Shown here piece by piece: positions 36,181 through 44,123 of a stretch of DNA of 64,000 bases. The stretch comes from JAEUHQ01 sp964538915 (lineage in GTDB: Bacteria; Planctomycetota; UBA1135; UBA2386): assembly GCA_964538915.1 (NCBI GenBank), contig CAZIFB010000019.1:15630-79629 (forward strand), given 5' to 3'. The translations under genes were made by a program, and so were the position numbers. Each line of letters starts with the position of its first letter. Position 1 is the stretch's first letter. The notes under the pieces were generated by a model. It made no database searches. It worked only from the letters and a program-made list of their open reading frames with translations, and was not told where the DNA came from.

Positions 36181-36480
36181 ATGAACCGCAAGTCTCTCGT
36201 TTCGGCTCTCTGCCTCACGCTCCTCGCCACCGCCGGCTGCACGGGCTACCGCGAAGCAGGCGGCTACTACACGGTGCACGCCGAGAGCTTCCGCATCTTC
36301 GGCTTCGCGATCCCCGGCGACGACCAGGAGGCCGCGGCCAAGCTGCACGCCGAGAAGTTCCCCGGTTCGACGGTGACCACCTCGGGCTCGACGCCGGCCG
36401 ACTGGACGTCCTTCTGGGGCGTGCTCGGCAACATCATGGGTTTCCACGGCACCGTGATCTCCGGCAAGAAGGCCGGCTGA
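36181..36480 (+). CDS. Small lipoprotein of unknown function
   Basis: A 99-residue protein. ATG 36181 opens MNRKSLVSALCLTLLATAGC, a classical lipoprotein signal with Cys20. The mature part contains YYTVHAESFRIFGFAIPGDD, then a helix with AAKLHAEKFPGS and a short hydrophobic end (WGVLGNIMGFHGTVISG). No family is recognised. It is the only plus-strand gene between folD and the 50.2-kb region, divergent from sucC. TTGACG at 36070-36075 is a possible -35, but no good -10 follows. A strong terminator hairpin lies 39 nt beyond its stop. Confidence 0.7.
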   Translation: MNRKSLVSALCLTLLATAGCTGYREAGGYYTVHAESFRIFGFAIPGDDQEAAAKLHAEKFPGSTVTTSGSTPADWTSFWGVLGNIMGFHGTVISGKKAG

Positions 36481-36518
36481 TCCACGCGGGCGGCGATGGC
36501 GCCGCCGCTTGAACGAAA

Positions 36519-36549
36519 CGAGGTCGGCTGCCGCGGGCAGCCGACCTCG
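36519..36549. terminator. Bidirectional terminator hairpin (14-bp stem)
   Basis: CGAGGTCGGCTGCC at 36519-36532 pairs perfectly with 36536-36549 around a 3-nt GCG loop. It is flanked by GAACGAAA on the left and CTTCGTTTCC on the right, giving T-rich tails when read from either side. It lies between the convergent small lipoprotein and coiled-coil genes. Confidence 0.8.
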
Positions 36550-36599
36550 CTTCGTTTCCGGACTGGTCGTTTCGGGACCGATCGTTTCCGACTGCCCGA

Positions 36600-37433
36600 T
36601 CAGCGGGCTGTCGCGGCCGACAGTTCGACTTCGACGACCGCGGCGGGCGAGCCGGCGCCGAACAGCTCGTGGATCTCCTTCAGCACGTCGCGCTGCTCGA
36701 CGACCGCCAGGGAGTCGTCACCCTGGAAGACCATGTCGTTCTCCAGCATCTTCTGGGCGACGTCGAGGCGCTTCTTCACTCCGGCGATGACTTCCTTCGC
36801 CTGGCTCAGCGCCGTGCTGTCGAGGTCGAAGCGCTGGCTGGTCGCGGCGAGGGCCTCGACCTGCTGCTGCTGGGTCTTCAGCGACCGCACCTGGTCCTCG
36901 AGTGCTTCGCGCTCGGTCCGCACCGCGACGAGACGCTGCTTCGCCGCGTCGACGGCGCGTTCCTGGCGTTCGATCAGGGCACGCTTCGTCTTCAGGATCA
37001 CGACGTTGTTCACGTACGAGTCCTTGGTCCGCTGAAGGTCGACGTTCACGCGTCGGCGCGCACCGTTGTCGACCGCCAGGGCCACCGCGCTGCTGCCGTC
37101 CCCGGAGAGGAGTCGTGCGCCGGTGCGGAGCTTCTTCTCTTCACCGTCGACCACCTTCTCGAGGTGCGTGACCGACTGGTGCAGCTCGTCGAGTTCGACC
37201 TCCGCACGCGCGAGGTCGCGCTTGCAGGTGTCGATCTGCGGATCGATCTGACGGATCAGGCCCTCGGCCCGCTTCAGTTCGAACTCGATCGGGATCTGCC
37301 CGGTGACGCTCTCCCGGACGGAAGAAGCCATCGTGCCGAGGTAGCTCGGGAAGTCGGTGCCCAGGAACAGGAAGCCAGCCCCACCGAGCACCGCACTGCC
37401 GAGGAGCATCCACTTGAAGGTCTTGCAGATCAT
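36600..37433 (-). CDS. Membrane-anchored coiled-coil protein
   Basis: A 277-residue protein from ATG 37433. An N-terminal hydrophobic helix (WMLLGSAVLGGAGFLFLG) acts as anchor. Residues about 60-230 are long coiled coils rich in Glu, Lys, Gln and Leu (CKRDLARAEVELDELHQSV; AVRTEREALEDQVRSLKTQQ). The C-terminus is short and apolar. No enzyme domain is visible. It lies last in the minus-strand signalling block, about 95 nt after the anti-sigma gene, with AATAGTCG at 37509-37502 in the gap. It could serve as a scaffold at the membrane; that is inference. Confidence 0.75.
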   Translation of the reverse strand: MICKTFKWMLLGSAVLGGAGFLFLGTDFPSYLGTMASSVRESVTGQIPIEFELKRAEGLIRQIDPQIDTCKRDLARAEVELDELHQSVTHLEKVVDGEEKKLRTGARLLSGDGSSAVALAVDNGARRRVNVDLQRTKDSYVNNVVILKTKRALIERQERAVDAAKQRLVAVRTEREALEDQVRSLKTQQQQVEALAATSQRFDLDSTALSQAKEVIAGVKKRLDVAQKMLENDMVFQGDDSLAVVEQRDVLKEIHELFGAGSPAAVVEVELSAATAR

Positions 37434-37527
37434 GTCGTTTCCGTTGGCAGGTTCGCCAGGCGCCGAACCGGCGCCACTCCAGCCCCTGCGGACACGACCG
37501 CCGACTATTCGCTCACGCGCGCAGATC

Positions 37528-37827
37528 TCACGCTCGGGAACGTCGCAGCTCGGCAACGGTCGATCGCAAGAGGCGATCGCGCAGGTCGGTGGGCACGTCG
37601 GCTTTCGCGCGGCCCTCTCGCACCTGCAGGTCCTCGACGACGGCGTTGCACCAGGGGCACTTGCTCTCCTGCAGGTGGAAGGCGACGAACTCGGCTGCCC
37701 CGCCGGTCATGCCGCCTTGCAGCCAGCTCTGCAGGATGTGCGGGTGCGGACACGAGATCCGCTCTTCCCGCCAGACGGTGGAGACGGTGAACGCGAGGCC
37801 CGCGTCGATCGGATCTTCGCTGCTCAT
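37528..37827 (-). CDS. Small zinc-finger (HC2-like) probable anti-sigma protein
   Basis: A 99-residue protein whose ATG overlaps the stop of the ECF sigma gene (ATGA at 37827-37824). The core FVAFHLQESKCPWCNAVVEDL contains the His...CxxC arrangement of zf-HC2 anti-sigma domains that hold ECF sigma factors through a zinc-stabilised helical bundle. Another Cys/His set (ISCPHPHILQSWL) lies upstream. There is no transmembrane segment, so it would be a cytoplasmic anti-sigma factor. Function is inferred from the motif and the coupling. Confidence 0.75.
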   Translation of the reverse strand: MSSEDPIDAGLAFTVSTVWREERISCPHPHILQSWLQGGMTGGAAEFVAFHLQESKCPWCNAVVEDLQVREGRAKADVPTDLRDRLLRSTVAELRRSRA

Positions 37828-38471
37828 CGTGCACCCGGTTGCCAGAGCCCGAGGAACAGGGAGTGGTTCGGATCGCGCTGCCGTGCCATGCCGCGCAGCC
37901 GCTCGATCGCGCGGAACTTGATGCCGGCGACCGCCTTCTCGTCGGCGATACCGAAGCGGGTGGCGGCGTCCTTGTTGCGGCCGCCGAGCACGAACAGGTA
38001 CTCGAGCACCATCAGCTTCTGGAACTCGCCGGCTGCCCACAGTTCGCCGACGAAGTCGCGGAGGATCTGCCCGAGCACGTGGCGCTGGCGCGCACCGTCC
38101 TCACGGTGCACCGCCTTCTCCTTCGGCGGCGGGGTCGCGTCCTGCGCGATGTTCTCGAGCCAGAGGTGGCTCTTGTCGTCGTCGGCCTTGCCCGGCACGA
38201 GGAACAGCTTGTGCTTTCGGTAGTGGTCGATGACGCGGTTCTTCGCGATCCCGAACAGGAACTGCTCGAGCGTGTAGACCGGGTCGAAGCCCGAGATCCC
38301 GCGGACCGCGCCGAGGAACACGTCCTGGGTCAGGTCCTCGGCCGTCTGGTGGTTCGTGACGTACCGCTTCACGTAGAAGTAGATGCGGCGGTAGTAGTCC
38401 TCCTGCAGGTCGGCCCAGGCGTGTTCGTCCATGGCCTGCAGTCGCGAGATCTCGTGCGGTCGTGCACTCAT
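37824..38471 (-). CDS. ECF-family RNA polymerase sigma factor
   Basis: A 215-residue sigma factor. Region 2 spans about 20-90 (YYRRIYFYVKRYVTNHQTAEDLTQDVF followed by FLFGIAKNRVIDHYRKHKLF). A linker of about 45 residues precedes region 4 (LRDFVGELWAAGEFQKLMVLEYLFVLG then RNKDAATRFGIADEKAVAGIKFRAIERL). Overlap with the HC2-type gene indicates a sigma/anti-sigma pair, and the Ser/Thr kinase gene lies 42 nt upstream, the arrangement of ECF factors controlled with kinases in Planctomycetota. Region 4 is less typical than region 2. The stretch TTATCAT 12 nt before the ATG may be part of a promoter. Confidence 0.88.
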   Translation of the reverse strand: MSARPHEISRLQAMDEHAWADLQEDYYRRIYFYVKRYVTNHQTAEDLTQDVFLGAVRGISGFDPVYTLEQFLFGIAKNRVIDHYRKHKLFLVPGKADDDKSHLWLENIAQDATPPPKEKAVHREDGARQRHVLGQILRDFVGELWAAGEFQKLMVLEYLFVLGGRNKDAATRFGIADEKAVAGIKFRAIERLRGMARQRDPNHSLFLGLWQPGAR

Positions 38472-38512
38472 GCCGGCGGCGGATGATAACAACTCGGTCG
38501 TGTCGCGCCCGC

Positions 38513-39745
38513 TCACAGGGCACGCACCAGGCTCAGCGCGGTGAGCACCGCGAGCAACAAGAGGCCGGCGACCAGCAGCAACCCGATCAGTCGCGCGAGG
38601 AGCCCGACGATGCGGAACGGCAGCTCGAACACCCATCGAACGCCGCGCCCGATCATGACACTGACGGCCCGCACCGGCAGGAGGATCGCCAGGATCGCCA
38701 CCTCGAGCACGGACAGGATCATCGCGACGACGAACGCGACGGCACCACGTTCGCGCGCGCCGCGTCGCCACGGCATCCCGTAGGGGCTGTCCGCCGCATC
38801 GCGCGGCACCGGCGGCGGAGTGCGCACCGGATCCGGCGTCGTGCTGCTCGGGCGAGACCCGAGCACGATGCTCTCGCCCAGCGAGCCCGGCGCCTCGAGG
38901 GCGCGAAGGAGCTCGGCAACCGAGGCGAACCGTTCCTCGGGTTTCTTGGCGAGGCAGCGGCGCACTACCTCCCGATCCGCAGGAACGGCGCCCGCCGGGA
39001 ACGCCGGTTCGGCCGTCTCGTGCTTGCGCAGCACTTCCCACTCCGAGTCGCCGCGGAACGGCACGTCGCCGTAGAGCACCTCGAACAGGATCACGCCGAG
39101 CGAGTAGATGTCGCTGCGCGCGTCGCCGCGGCGCTGCAGCATCTCGGGCGCCATGTAGTAGGGCGTGCCGCGGCCGAAGCTGAGCGAGTTGCGCGACGCG
39201 GACACCAGCTTGCTCAAGCCGTAGTCCCCGACACGCGCAACGTCGCCCTTCAGGAAGATGTTCGCCGGCTTGAGATCGAAATGGACGAGGGAGTGTTCGT
39301 GCAGCGCCTGCACACCGCGCGCCGCCTGCACGAAGATGCGCAGCCCCTCTTCGCGCGCCATCGGTCCGTTCTGGAGGCGCTTCTGCAGCGTCTCCTCACC
39401 GGCGTAACTCATCACGAGGTACGGGATGCCGTCGACGGAGCCCTTGTCCTCGATCGAAACGAGGTTCGGGTGATCGATCTGCGCGAACCAGTGCACGGTC
39501 TCGAGTTCGCGGGCAACCGCGTCACGCACCGTGTCGTCGTCGACTCGGAGGAACTTGATGGCGTAGTCCTTTCCGATCGACTCCTTCCTCGCCTTGAAGA
39601 CGAGGCCGAACATGCCGCCGCCCAGTTTGTTGACGATCTCGAACCCGGTCAGGTACCCGGGCTTGCGGTAGCTGCGGTAGAACGCCTCCCAGTCGACGCG
39701 AGGTGGGTTCGGCGCGGCTGCGGGATCGATGCGAGGAGCCTCCAT
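38513..39745 (-). CDS. Atypical Ser/Thr protein kinase with C-terminal membrane helices
   Basis: A 410-residue kinase. The kinase domain spans about 30-285: glycine loop LGGGMFGLVF (41-50), catalytic Lys64 (YAIKFL), Glu80 as helix-C candidate, catalytic loop VHFDLKPAN (154-162) with Asp157 and Asn162, DYG at 174-176 in place of DFG, and APE at 199-201. HFD instead of HRD is unusual: kinases lacking this Arg do not usually need activation-loop phosphorylation. Hydrophobic segments from about 335 anchor the protein, with the kinase in the cytoplasm. The adjacent ECF sigma gene suggests it acts on that pathway. It lies 15 nt after the gene upstream. Confidence 0.92.
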   Translation of the reverse strand: MEAPRIDPAAAPNPPRVDWEAFYRSYRKPGYLTGFEIVNKLGGGMFGLVFKARKESIGKDYAIKFLRVDDDTVRDAVARELETVHWFAQIDHPNLVSIEDKGSVDGIPYLVMSYAGEETLQKRLQNGPMAREEGLRIFVQAARGVQALHEHSLVHFDLKPANIFLKGDVARVGDYGLSKLVSASRNSLSFGRGTPYYMAPEMLQRRGDARSDIYSLGVILFEVLYGDVPFRGDSEWEVLRKHETAEPAFPAGAVPADREVVRRCLAKKPEERFASVAELLRALEAPGSLGESIVLGSRPSSTTPDPVRTPPPVPRDAADSPYGMPWRRGARERGAVAFVVAMILSVLEVAILAILLPVRAVSVMIGRGVRWVFELPFRIVGLLARLIGLLLVAGLLLLAVLTALSLVRAL

Positions 39746-39760
39746 GCGCGCGCTCCGATG

Positions 39761-40342
39761 CTACAAGAGAAAGGCGACCGCCGGGACCGCGACACCCGCG
39801 AGCAGGCCGAGCAGTCGGAGTCGGCCCGTCATGTAGCCGCGCGACAGTCGGTCCAGCCACCCGATCCCGAGTCCCAACAGGACCCACGCCCCGACCACGC
39901 CGCCGTAGCGGACGGCGACCGTGCGCTCGAGGTACCGCAGTTGCGAACGCAGACGCTTGCTGTGCTGGTCGACGAGACGCGGATCTTCGGCGACCCAGAG
40001 CGTCGTCTGGTAGCTGTTGCCGAACTCGTGGACACGTTCACGATCCTCGCGATCGACCTGCACGATCATGCGATCGAGGGGCAGGTCCGCGAGCCATCGC
40101 CGCACCTGTGGCTCGGCCAGGACTTCCGGCAGCCACAAGGGCCGCTCGACCCCGAGCGCCAGGTCCGCCCGATGCCGCCATTGTTCGAGCACGTGCTCAG
40201 CCGCCTTCTGGCGCGCGGACGACAGAGCGGCTGCGGGCGAGAGCTCCGGTTCCCCCCGCACCGCGACCGCCTCGGCGAGCCCGGCACGGGGCCCCTGGGG
40301 AGCGACGGCGGCAAGGCAGGTCACGAGCAGGGCTTCGAGCAT
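39761..40342 (-). CDS. Small membrane protein with signal peptide and two C-terminal helices
   Basis: A 193-residue protein from ATG 40342, preceded by GGAGGTG. A hydrophobic leader (MLEALLVTCLAAVAPQG) is followed by a charged helical domain of about 120 residues (AALSSARQKAAEHVLEQWRH; LDRMIVQVDREDRERVHEFG) and two transmembrane helices (GGVVGAWVLLGLGIGWL; LLGLLAGVAVPAVAFLL). The soluble part would be outside the cytoplasm, where it might sense a signal for the kinase encoded 15 nt downstream. That pairing is inferred from position only. Confidence 0.6.
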   Translation of the reverse strand: MLEALLVTCLAAVAPQGPRAGLAEAVAVRGEPELSPAAALSSARQKAAEHVLEQWRHRADLALGVERPLWLPEVLAEPQVRRWLADLPLDRMIVQVDREDRERVHEFGNSYQTTLWVAEDPRLVDQHSKRLRSQLRYLERTVAVRYGGVVGAWVLLGLGIGWLDRLSRGYMTGRLRLLGLLAGVAVPAVAFLL

Positions 40343-40415
40343 GGCACCTCCGGGAACGCGCACCGCTACGACCCGGGTCGCGACTATTCGGAAGCGCCGG
40401 AGAATGCACGCGGGA

Positions 40416-43091
40416 TCAGGCCGCGCGCCACGGCAGCAGCACCAAGGTGACCCCGCACGCGACGACGACCTGACCGGCGGCGATCGGCTGTTCGCCGCGG
40501 AACGGCAGGCCGTCGACGGTGCCACCGCCGGCGCACGCAACGCGCATCTGGCCCGTGTTCGTCGCAAACAACTCCACCTCGCCGGTGGCGCCCGCGACGC
40601 GCACGTGCGCATCGGGGGACGGCCCTAGCAGGATCCGGCCATCGCGGCCACGGTCCTTCATCAGGAGAAGGCGGTCGGTCCCGGCGACGTGGAAGCCGCC
40701 GAGCAGGGTCAACGACGCGGAGAGCGAACGCGAACTCGGCCGCACGAACGACATGCAGAGGGCCGATCCGAGTTGGAACCGATCGCCGGTCTGCAGGACG
40801 TGGCGGTCGACGCGCTTGCCGAGAACGCGCACTTCGCCCTCCTCCGCCACGACGGTGTCCTGCATGCCACCGTGGAACGACATGGAACGGCGGATGGTGG
40901 CGTGCAAGCCGGCCAGGTTGGCGAGGATCGGCACGTCGGCGCGGACCTTCTGCACGTTGCCGAACGAGACCGTTTCGCCGCGCAGGACGAGGTGTTCGCC
41001 GCCCTCGTCCACACGCAGGAGGAACGCCCCTTCGAGTCCTTGGGCGCGAGCAAGGTCCTTCTTCATGTCGTGGACGCGGGTGCGGAGGAGTGCGTGGGTC
41101 GGCGACATCGCCGCGAGTCGCTGGTTCGCACCGAGGAAGTCGCGCTCCTTCGCGAGAGCTTCGACGCGACCGATGGCGTCGGTCTGCCGGCGAACGTCCA
41201 TCAGCTGCCCGGCGATCTGTCGAACCGAGGGTCCGTCGCACCAGAGAGCCAGCGCGTCAGCGGCCGCTCGTTCGGCAGCCACGAGATCCCGACGCTCCAT
41301 GGCGTCCCGCGCGACGGCGACCTGTTCCTCGGCGCGAACGCGCCGTTCCGTCGCCGCGGCACGCAGCGACGAGGCCCGCGCTGCCGCGCCCTCGAGGAAC
41401 GCCCCCAACCGCTCGATCAGGTCGGCACAACGATCGACGCCGAAGAGCCGGCCCCCCTCCATGGCCGTGCCGGCGGCAGCCAACAGACGGTCGCCGAGGT
41501 CGGCGAGGCGTGCGTCCAGCCGATGACGCGCGATCAACCGTTCGCACGAAGCGAGCAGTTCGCTCACGTTGGCGGCGACCTCGTCGAGCGCTTCGCGGTC
41601 GATCGCCTTCGCGGCGTCCTCGCAGAGGGCGAGCGCGCGGATCTCCGCGGTGACCGCTTCGATCATGCGAGGCAGTTCGTCGTGGTCCGTCTGGACCTTC
41701 GCGAGTTCTTCGAGCCGGCGCAAGCAGTGGCGCACTCCCTCCACTCCGGCGGCCAATCGCCCGTGCAGCGCGACCCTGACCTCGTCGATTCCGCGATCCA
41801 CGACCGCCATCCGCGCACGAACGTCCGCCAGGAGCTGTCCCGCCGGGACGGCGACGCGCGGCGATCCCGACAATGCGAGCGCTGCGGCACAGGCCTCGCG
41901 CAGGCTCCCGGCACGCGCGGAGGCCCGCGCCGCTTCGAGCCGACGATCGAGTTCCGCCAGCCCTTGCTCCACGAGTTCCAGGTCGCGCCTCGCCGCTTCG
42001 TGCAGCGGTTCCGCAGCGAGCAGTTCCGCCAGGACGTTTCGCGCCGCGTCCAGGTCCCCGGCCTCCACGATCCCGTGCACGCGCGCGAGGCGCTGGTCGG
42101 TCTCCGTCGCCTGGCTTCTCAACGCATCGGCGGCTTCGACGAGAGCCGACGCACCGACCGCCGCAGCTGCGTTCCGCAAACGAGTCGCCGCCGCACCGTT
42201 CTCTCCTCGCCCCGAACGCGCGACCGCGAACGTGAGCGCATCACACAACGCCGCCAGATCCTCGTCCCCTACGAGATCGGAGCCGTGGAAGGCGGACGCG
42301 AACGGCAGGGCTTCGGCCATCGAGCGCGCTGCCACCAGGCGGCGGCGCAGCTCCGTGCACAACGCGAGACGGATGTCGGCCGCGGCGTCTGCGCGGGCGA
42401 GGGCCGGCAACTGCCGCAGTGATTCCTGGTAGATGCCGAGCGCACGGACGACGTCGACAGCCACGACGTCGGCGATTCGAGCCAGCAACTCCCGTGACGC
42501 AACCGCGAGCACGCGCTGACGCAGGAGCCGGATGCCCTCGCCGTCGCGATCGAGCGACTCGGCTCGGACGAGGCCTTCCTCGGCCGCAGGGAGGTCGCCG
42601 TCCGACAAGGCCTGCTCCGCGCGCTTCTGCGCCTCGGCGGCCATCCGGCGACGTTCGCCCAGGAGGTTCCTCAGCTGATCGCGCTCGATGAGCAGGTGCG
42701 ACGGGCTCACGGTGGCGAGCAGCGCGGCGGCCGCTTCGGTTTCACCGTGATCGAGCGCCTTGCGCGCTTCGGCAAGGGTGCGGCGTGCGAGATCCACCGC
42801 TGCATCCTCGGCCGTCGCGGCGGCCTGCACGTCACCGGCCAGTGCGTCCGCCGCGGCCGACGGCGCTGCGGCGCGGAGCCGGGCGACCTCGGCGCGGGCC
42901 GCGACGAGGTCCTTCGCCGCGAGGTGCTTCTGCGCCCGCGCCAGGATCTGCGCCGCGGCCGCCCCCCGAATGTCCTCAGCGCGCCGATCTGCCCGGATCG
43001 CCGGGTCCGCTGCCAAGGCCAGGGCATCCTCGAAACAGCCGTCGCGCAACGCCTTCCTGGCCTTCGCGAGTCTGATGAAGCGATCGAACAT
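40416..43091 (-). CDS. Long helical repeat protein with possible FHA-like C-terminus
   Basis: An 891-residue cytoplasmic protein. Residues 1-670 are continuous Ala/Arg/Glu-rich helices in repeating pairs (LAEARKALDHGETEAAAALLATV; AARNVLAELLAAEPLHEAARRDLELV), like TPR/alpha-solenoid scaffolds. The last about 200 residues are beta-rich and read like two forkhead-associated modules: FLLRVDEGGEHLVLRGETVSFGN followed by LAGLHATIRRS, then LLLMKDRGRDGRILLGPSPDAHVRV. FHA domains bind phosphothreonine; conserved Arg/Ser/His residues are only partly preserved, so this is tentative. The adjacent kinase genes would supply phospho-targets. Confidence 0.65.
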   Translation of the reverse strand: MFDRFIRLAKARKALRDGCFEDALALAADPAIRADRRAEDIRGAAAAQILARAQKHLAAKDLVAARAEVARLRAAAPSAAADALAGDVQAAATAEDAAVDLARRTLAEARKALDHGETEAAAALLATVSPSHLLIERDQLRNLLGERRRMAAEAQKRAEQALSDGDLPAAEEGLVRAESLDRDGEGIRLLRQRVLAVASRELLARIADVVAVDVVRALGIYQESLRQLPALARADAAADIRLALCTELRRRLVAARSMAEALPFASAFHGSDLVGDEDLAALCDALTFAVARSGRGENGAAATRLRNAAAAVGASALVEAADALRSQATETDQRLARVHGIVEAGDLDAARNVLAELLAAEPLHEAARRDLELVEQGLAELDRRLEAARASARAGSLREACAAALALSGSPRVAVPAGQLLADVRARMAVVDRGIDEVRVALHGRLAAGVEGVRHCLRRLEELAKVQTDHDELPRMIEAVTAEIRALALCEDAAKAIDREALDEVAANVSELLASCERLIARHRLDARLADLGDRLLAAAGTAMEGGRLFGVDRCADLIERLGAFLEGAAARASSLRAAATERRVRAEEQVAVARDAMERRDLVAAERAAADALALWCDGPSVRQIAGQLMDVRRQTDAIGRVEALAKERDFLGANQRLAAMSPTHALLRTRVHDMKKDLARAQGLEGAFLLRVDEGGEHLVLRGETVSFGNVQKVRADVPILANLAGLHATIRRSMSFHGGMQDTVVAEEGEVRVLGKRVDRHVLQTGDRFQLGSALCMSFVRPSSRSLSASLTLLGGFHVAGTDRLLLMKDRGRDGRILLGPSPDAHVRVAGATGEVELFATNTGQMRVACAGGGTVDGLPFRGEQPIAAGQVVVACGVTLVLLPWRAA

Positions 43092-43151
43092 GCGGACGAT
43101 GGCGGGTCGCGGCCCGACGCCGGACGACGCACGATGCGCAACCGCCGCCGA

Positions 43152-44123
43152 CTATTGCAAGGTCGTGCAGAGTCCACCAGCCCCGCCGGCTTGCGCCCGG
43201 CGCAGGCACGCTTCGGTGACGGCGAGGAACGTGCGCCGATCCGCGATGCCCGTCGCCGGCACCGTGGTGAGGCCGCCGGCTGGTGCGATTCCCGCGATAC
43301 CGCCGAACTTCTGCCGGAGCGAGGCCAGGATGCGCGAAGCCACGACTTCGGCGCCGGCGCGCCCGGTGCCGGGCAACAGGAAGAGGAACACCGAAGGGGC
43401 GAAGCGCGCCAGCACGTCGATGTCGCGACACTCGTTCAGGAAGACACCCGCGGCTTCTGCGAGCAAGCCACGACGCTCGGACGCCGACAGTTCGGCCACG
43501 CCGGGCCCGAGGTCCACGAGCAGGAGGGACAGCGGCTGGTGGAAGCGAACCGCGCGTTTCCATTCCTCGTCGAGTTTCAGCGTGGCGTATGGACCGTCGA
43601 ACAGGCCCGTTTCCGGGTCCTGGAGACGATTCAGCAGCGAATCCTCGCGCTCGAACTGGAGGAGCCGTTGCAGCGGGGAATCCCCCCGCGTGCCGTTGCG
43701 GAGCTCGGCTTCCACGCGCCCAAGCAGCGTGTCCACCGCGGCGCCGCGCGACCGGGCGGCGCTCGTGGCGGCACCGGCGACGTCCACGCCCTCCGTGTCC
43801 AGTACACCGGATGCGGCGTCGAAGCGCACCGTCCCGTCGGCGAGACAGAACCGAGCGATCTCCGGCCCGACCGCGTCGTCCGTGTCGACGACGACGTAGA
43901 CCGCGACCCCGGGCCGCGCCTTCAGGGCCCGCACCGCTCCGAAGACGTGTCCCGTCGGCAGCGCCGCGCAGACTTCTCCGCTCGCGCGCACGTCCAGGAC
44001 CACGACGGAGCCGGTCGCCGCCGCGCCCAGCGGCTCGCTGCTCGGCGGGCCGCCGAGCCAATCGGAGAGCCGCCGCAGCAGCGGCTGGCGGGAACCGATC
44101 CAGAACCACTTCGAAACGGCCAT
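43152..44123 (-). CDS. Degenerate GGDEF protein with receiver-like N-domain
   Basis: A 323-residue protein; its ATG shares a base with the yebC stop (TGATG). Residues about 35-125 look like a receiver-type alpha/beta domain (SVVVLDVRASGEV, VAVYVVVDTDDAVG) without a clear phospho-acceptor. Residues about 165-320 follow the GGDEF fold: DPETGLFDGPYATLKLDEEW, RFHQPLSLLLVDLG, RDIDVLARFAPSVFLFLLPG, AGAEVVASRILASL. The active GGDEF signature is replaced by APSVF, so diguanylate cyclase activity is unlikely. It may be a sensor or a binder of nucleotides or proteins in the signalling block. Confidence 0.7.
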   Translation of the reverse strand: MAVSKWFWIGSRQPLLRRLSDWLGGPPSSEPLGAAATGSVVVLDVRASGEVCAALPTGHVFGAVRALKARPGVAVYVVVDTDDAVGPEIARFCLADGTVRFDAASGVLDTEGVDVAGAATSAARSRGAAVDTLLGRVEAELRNGTRGDSPLQRLLQFEREDSLLNRLQDPETGLFDGPYATLKLDEEWKRAVRFHQPLSLLLVDLGPGVAELSASERRGLLAEAAGVFLNECRDIDVLARFAPSVFLFLLPGTGRAGAEVVASRILASLRQKFGGIAGIAPAGGLTTVPATGIADRRTFLAVTEACLRRAQAGGAGGLCTTLQ

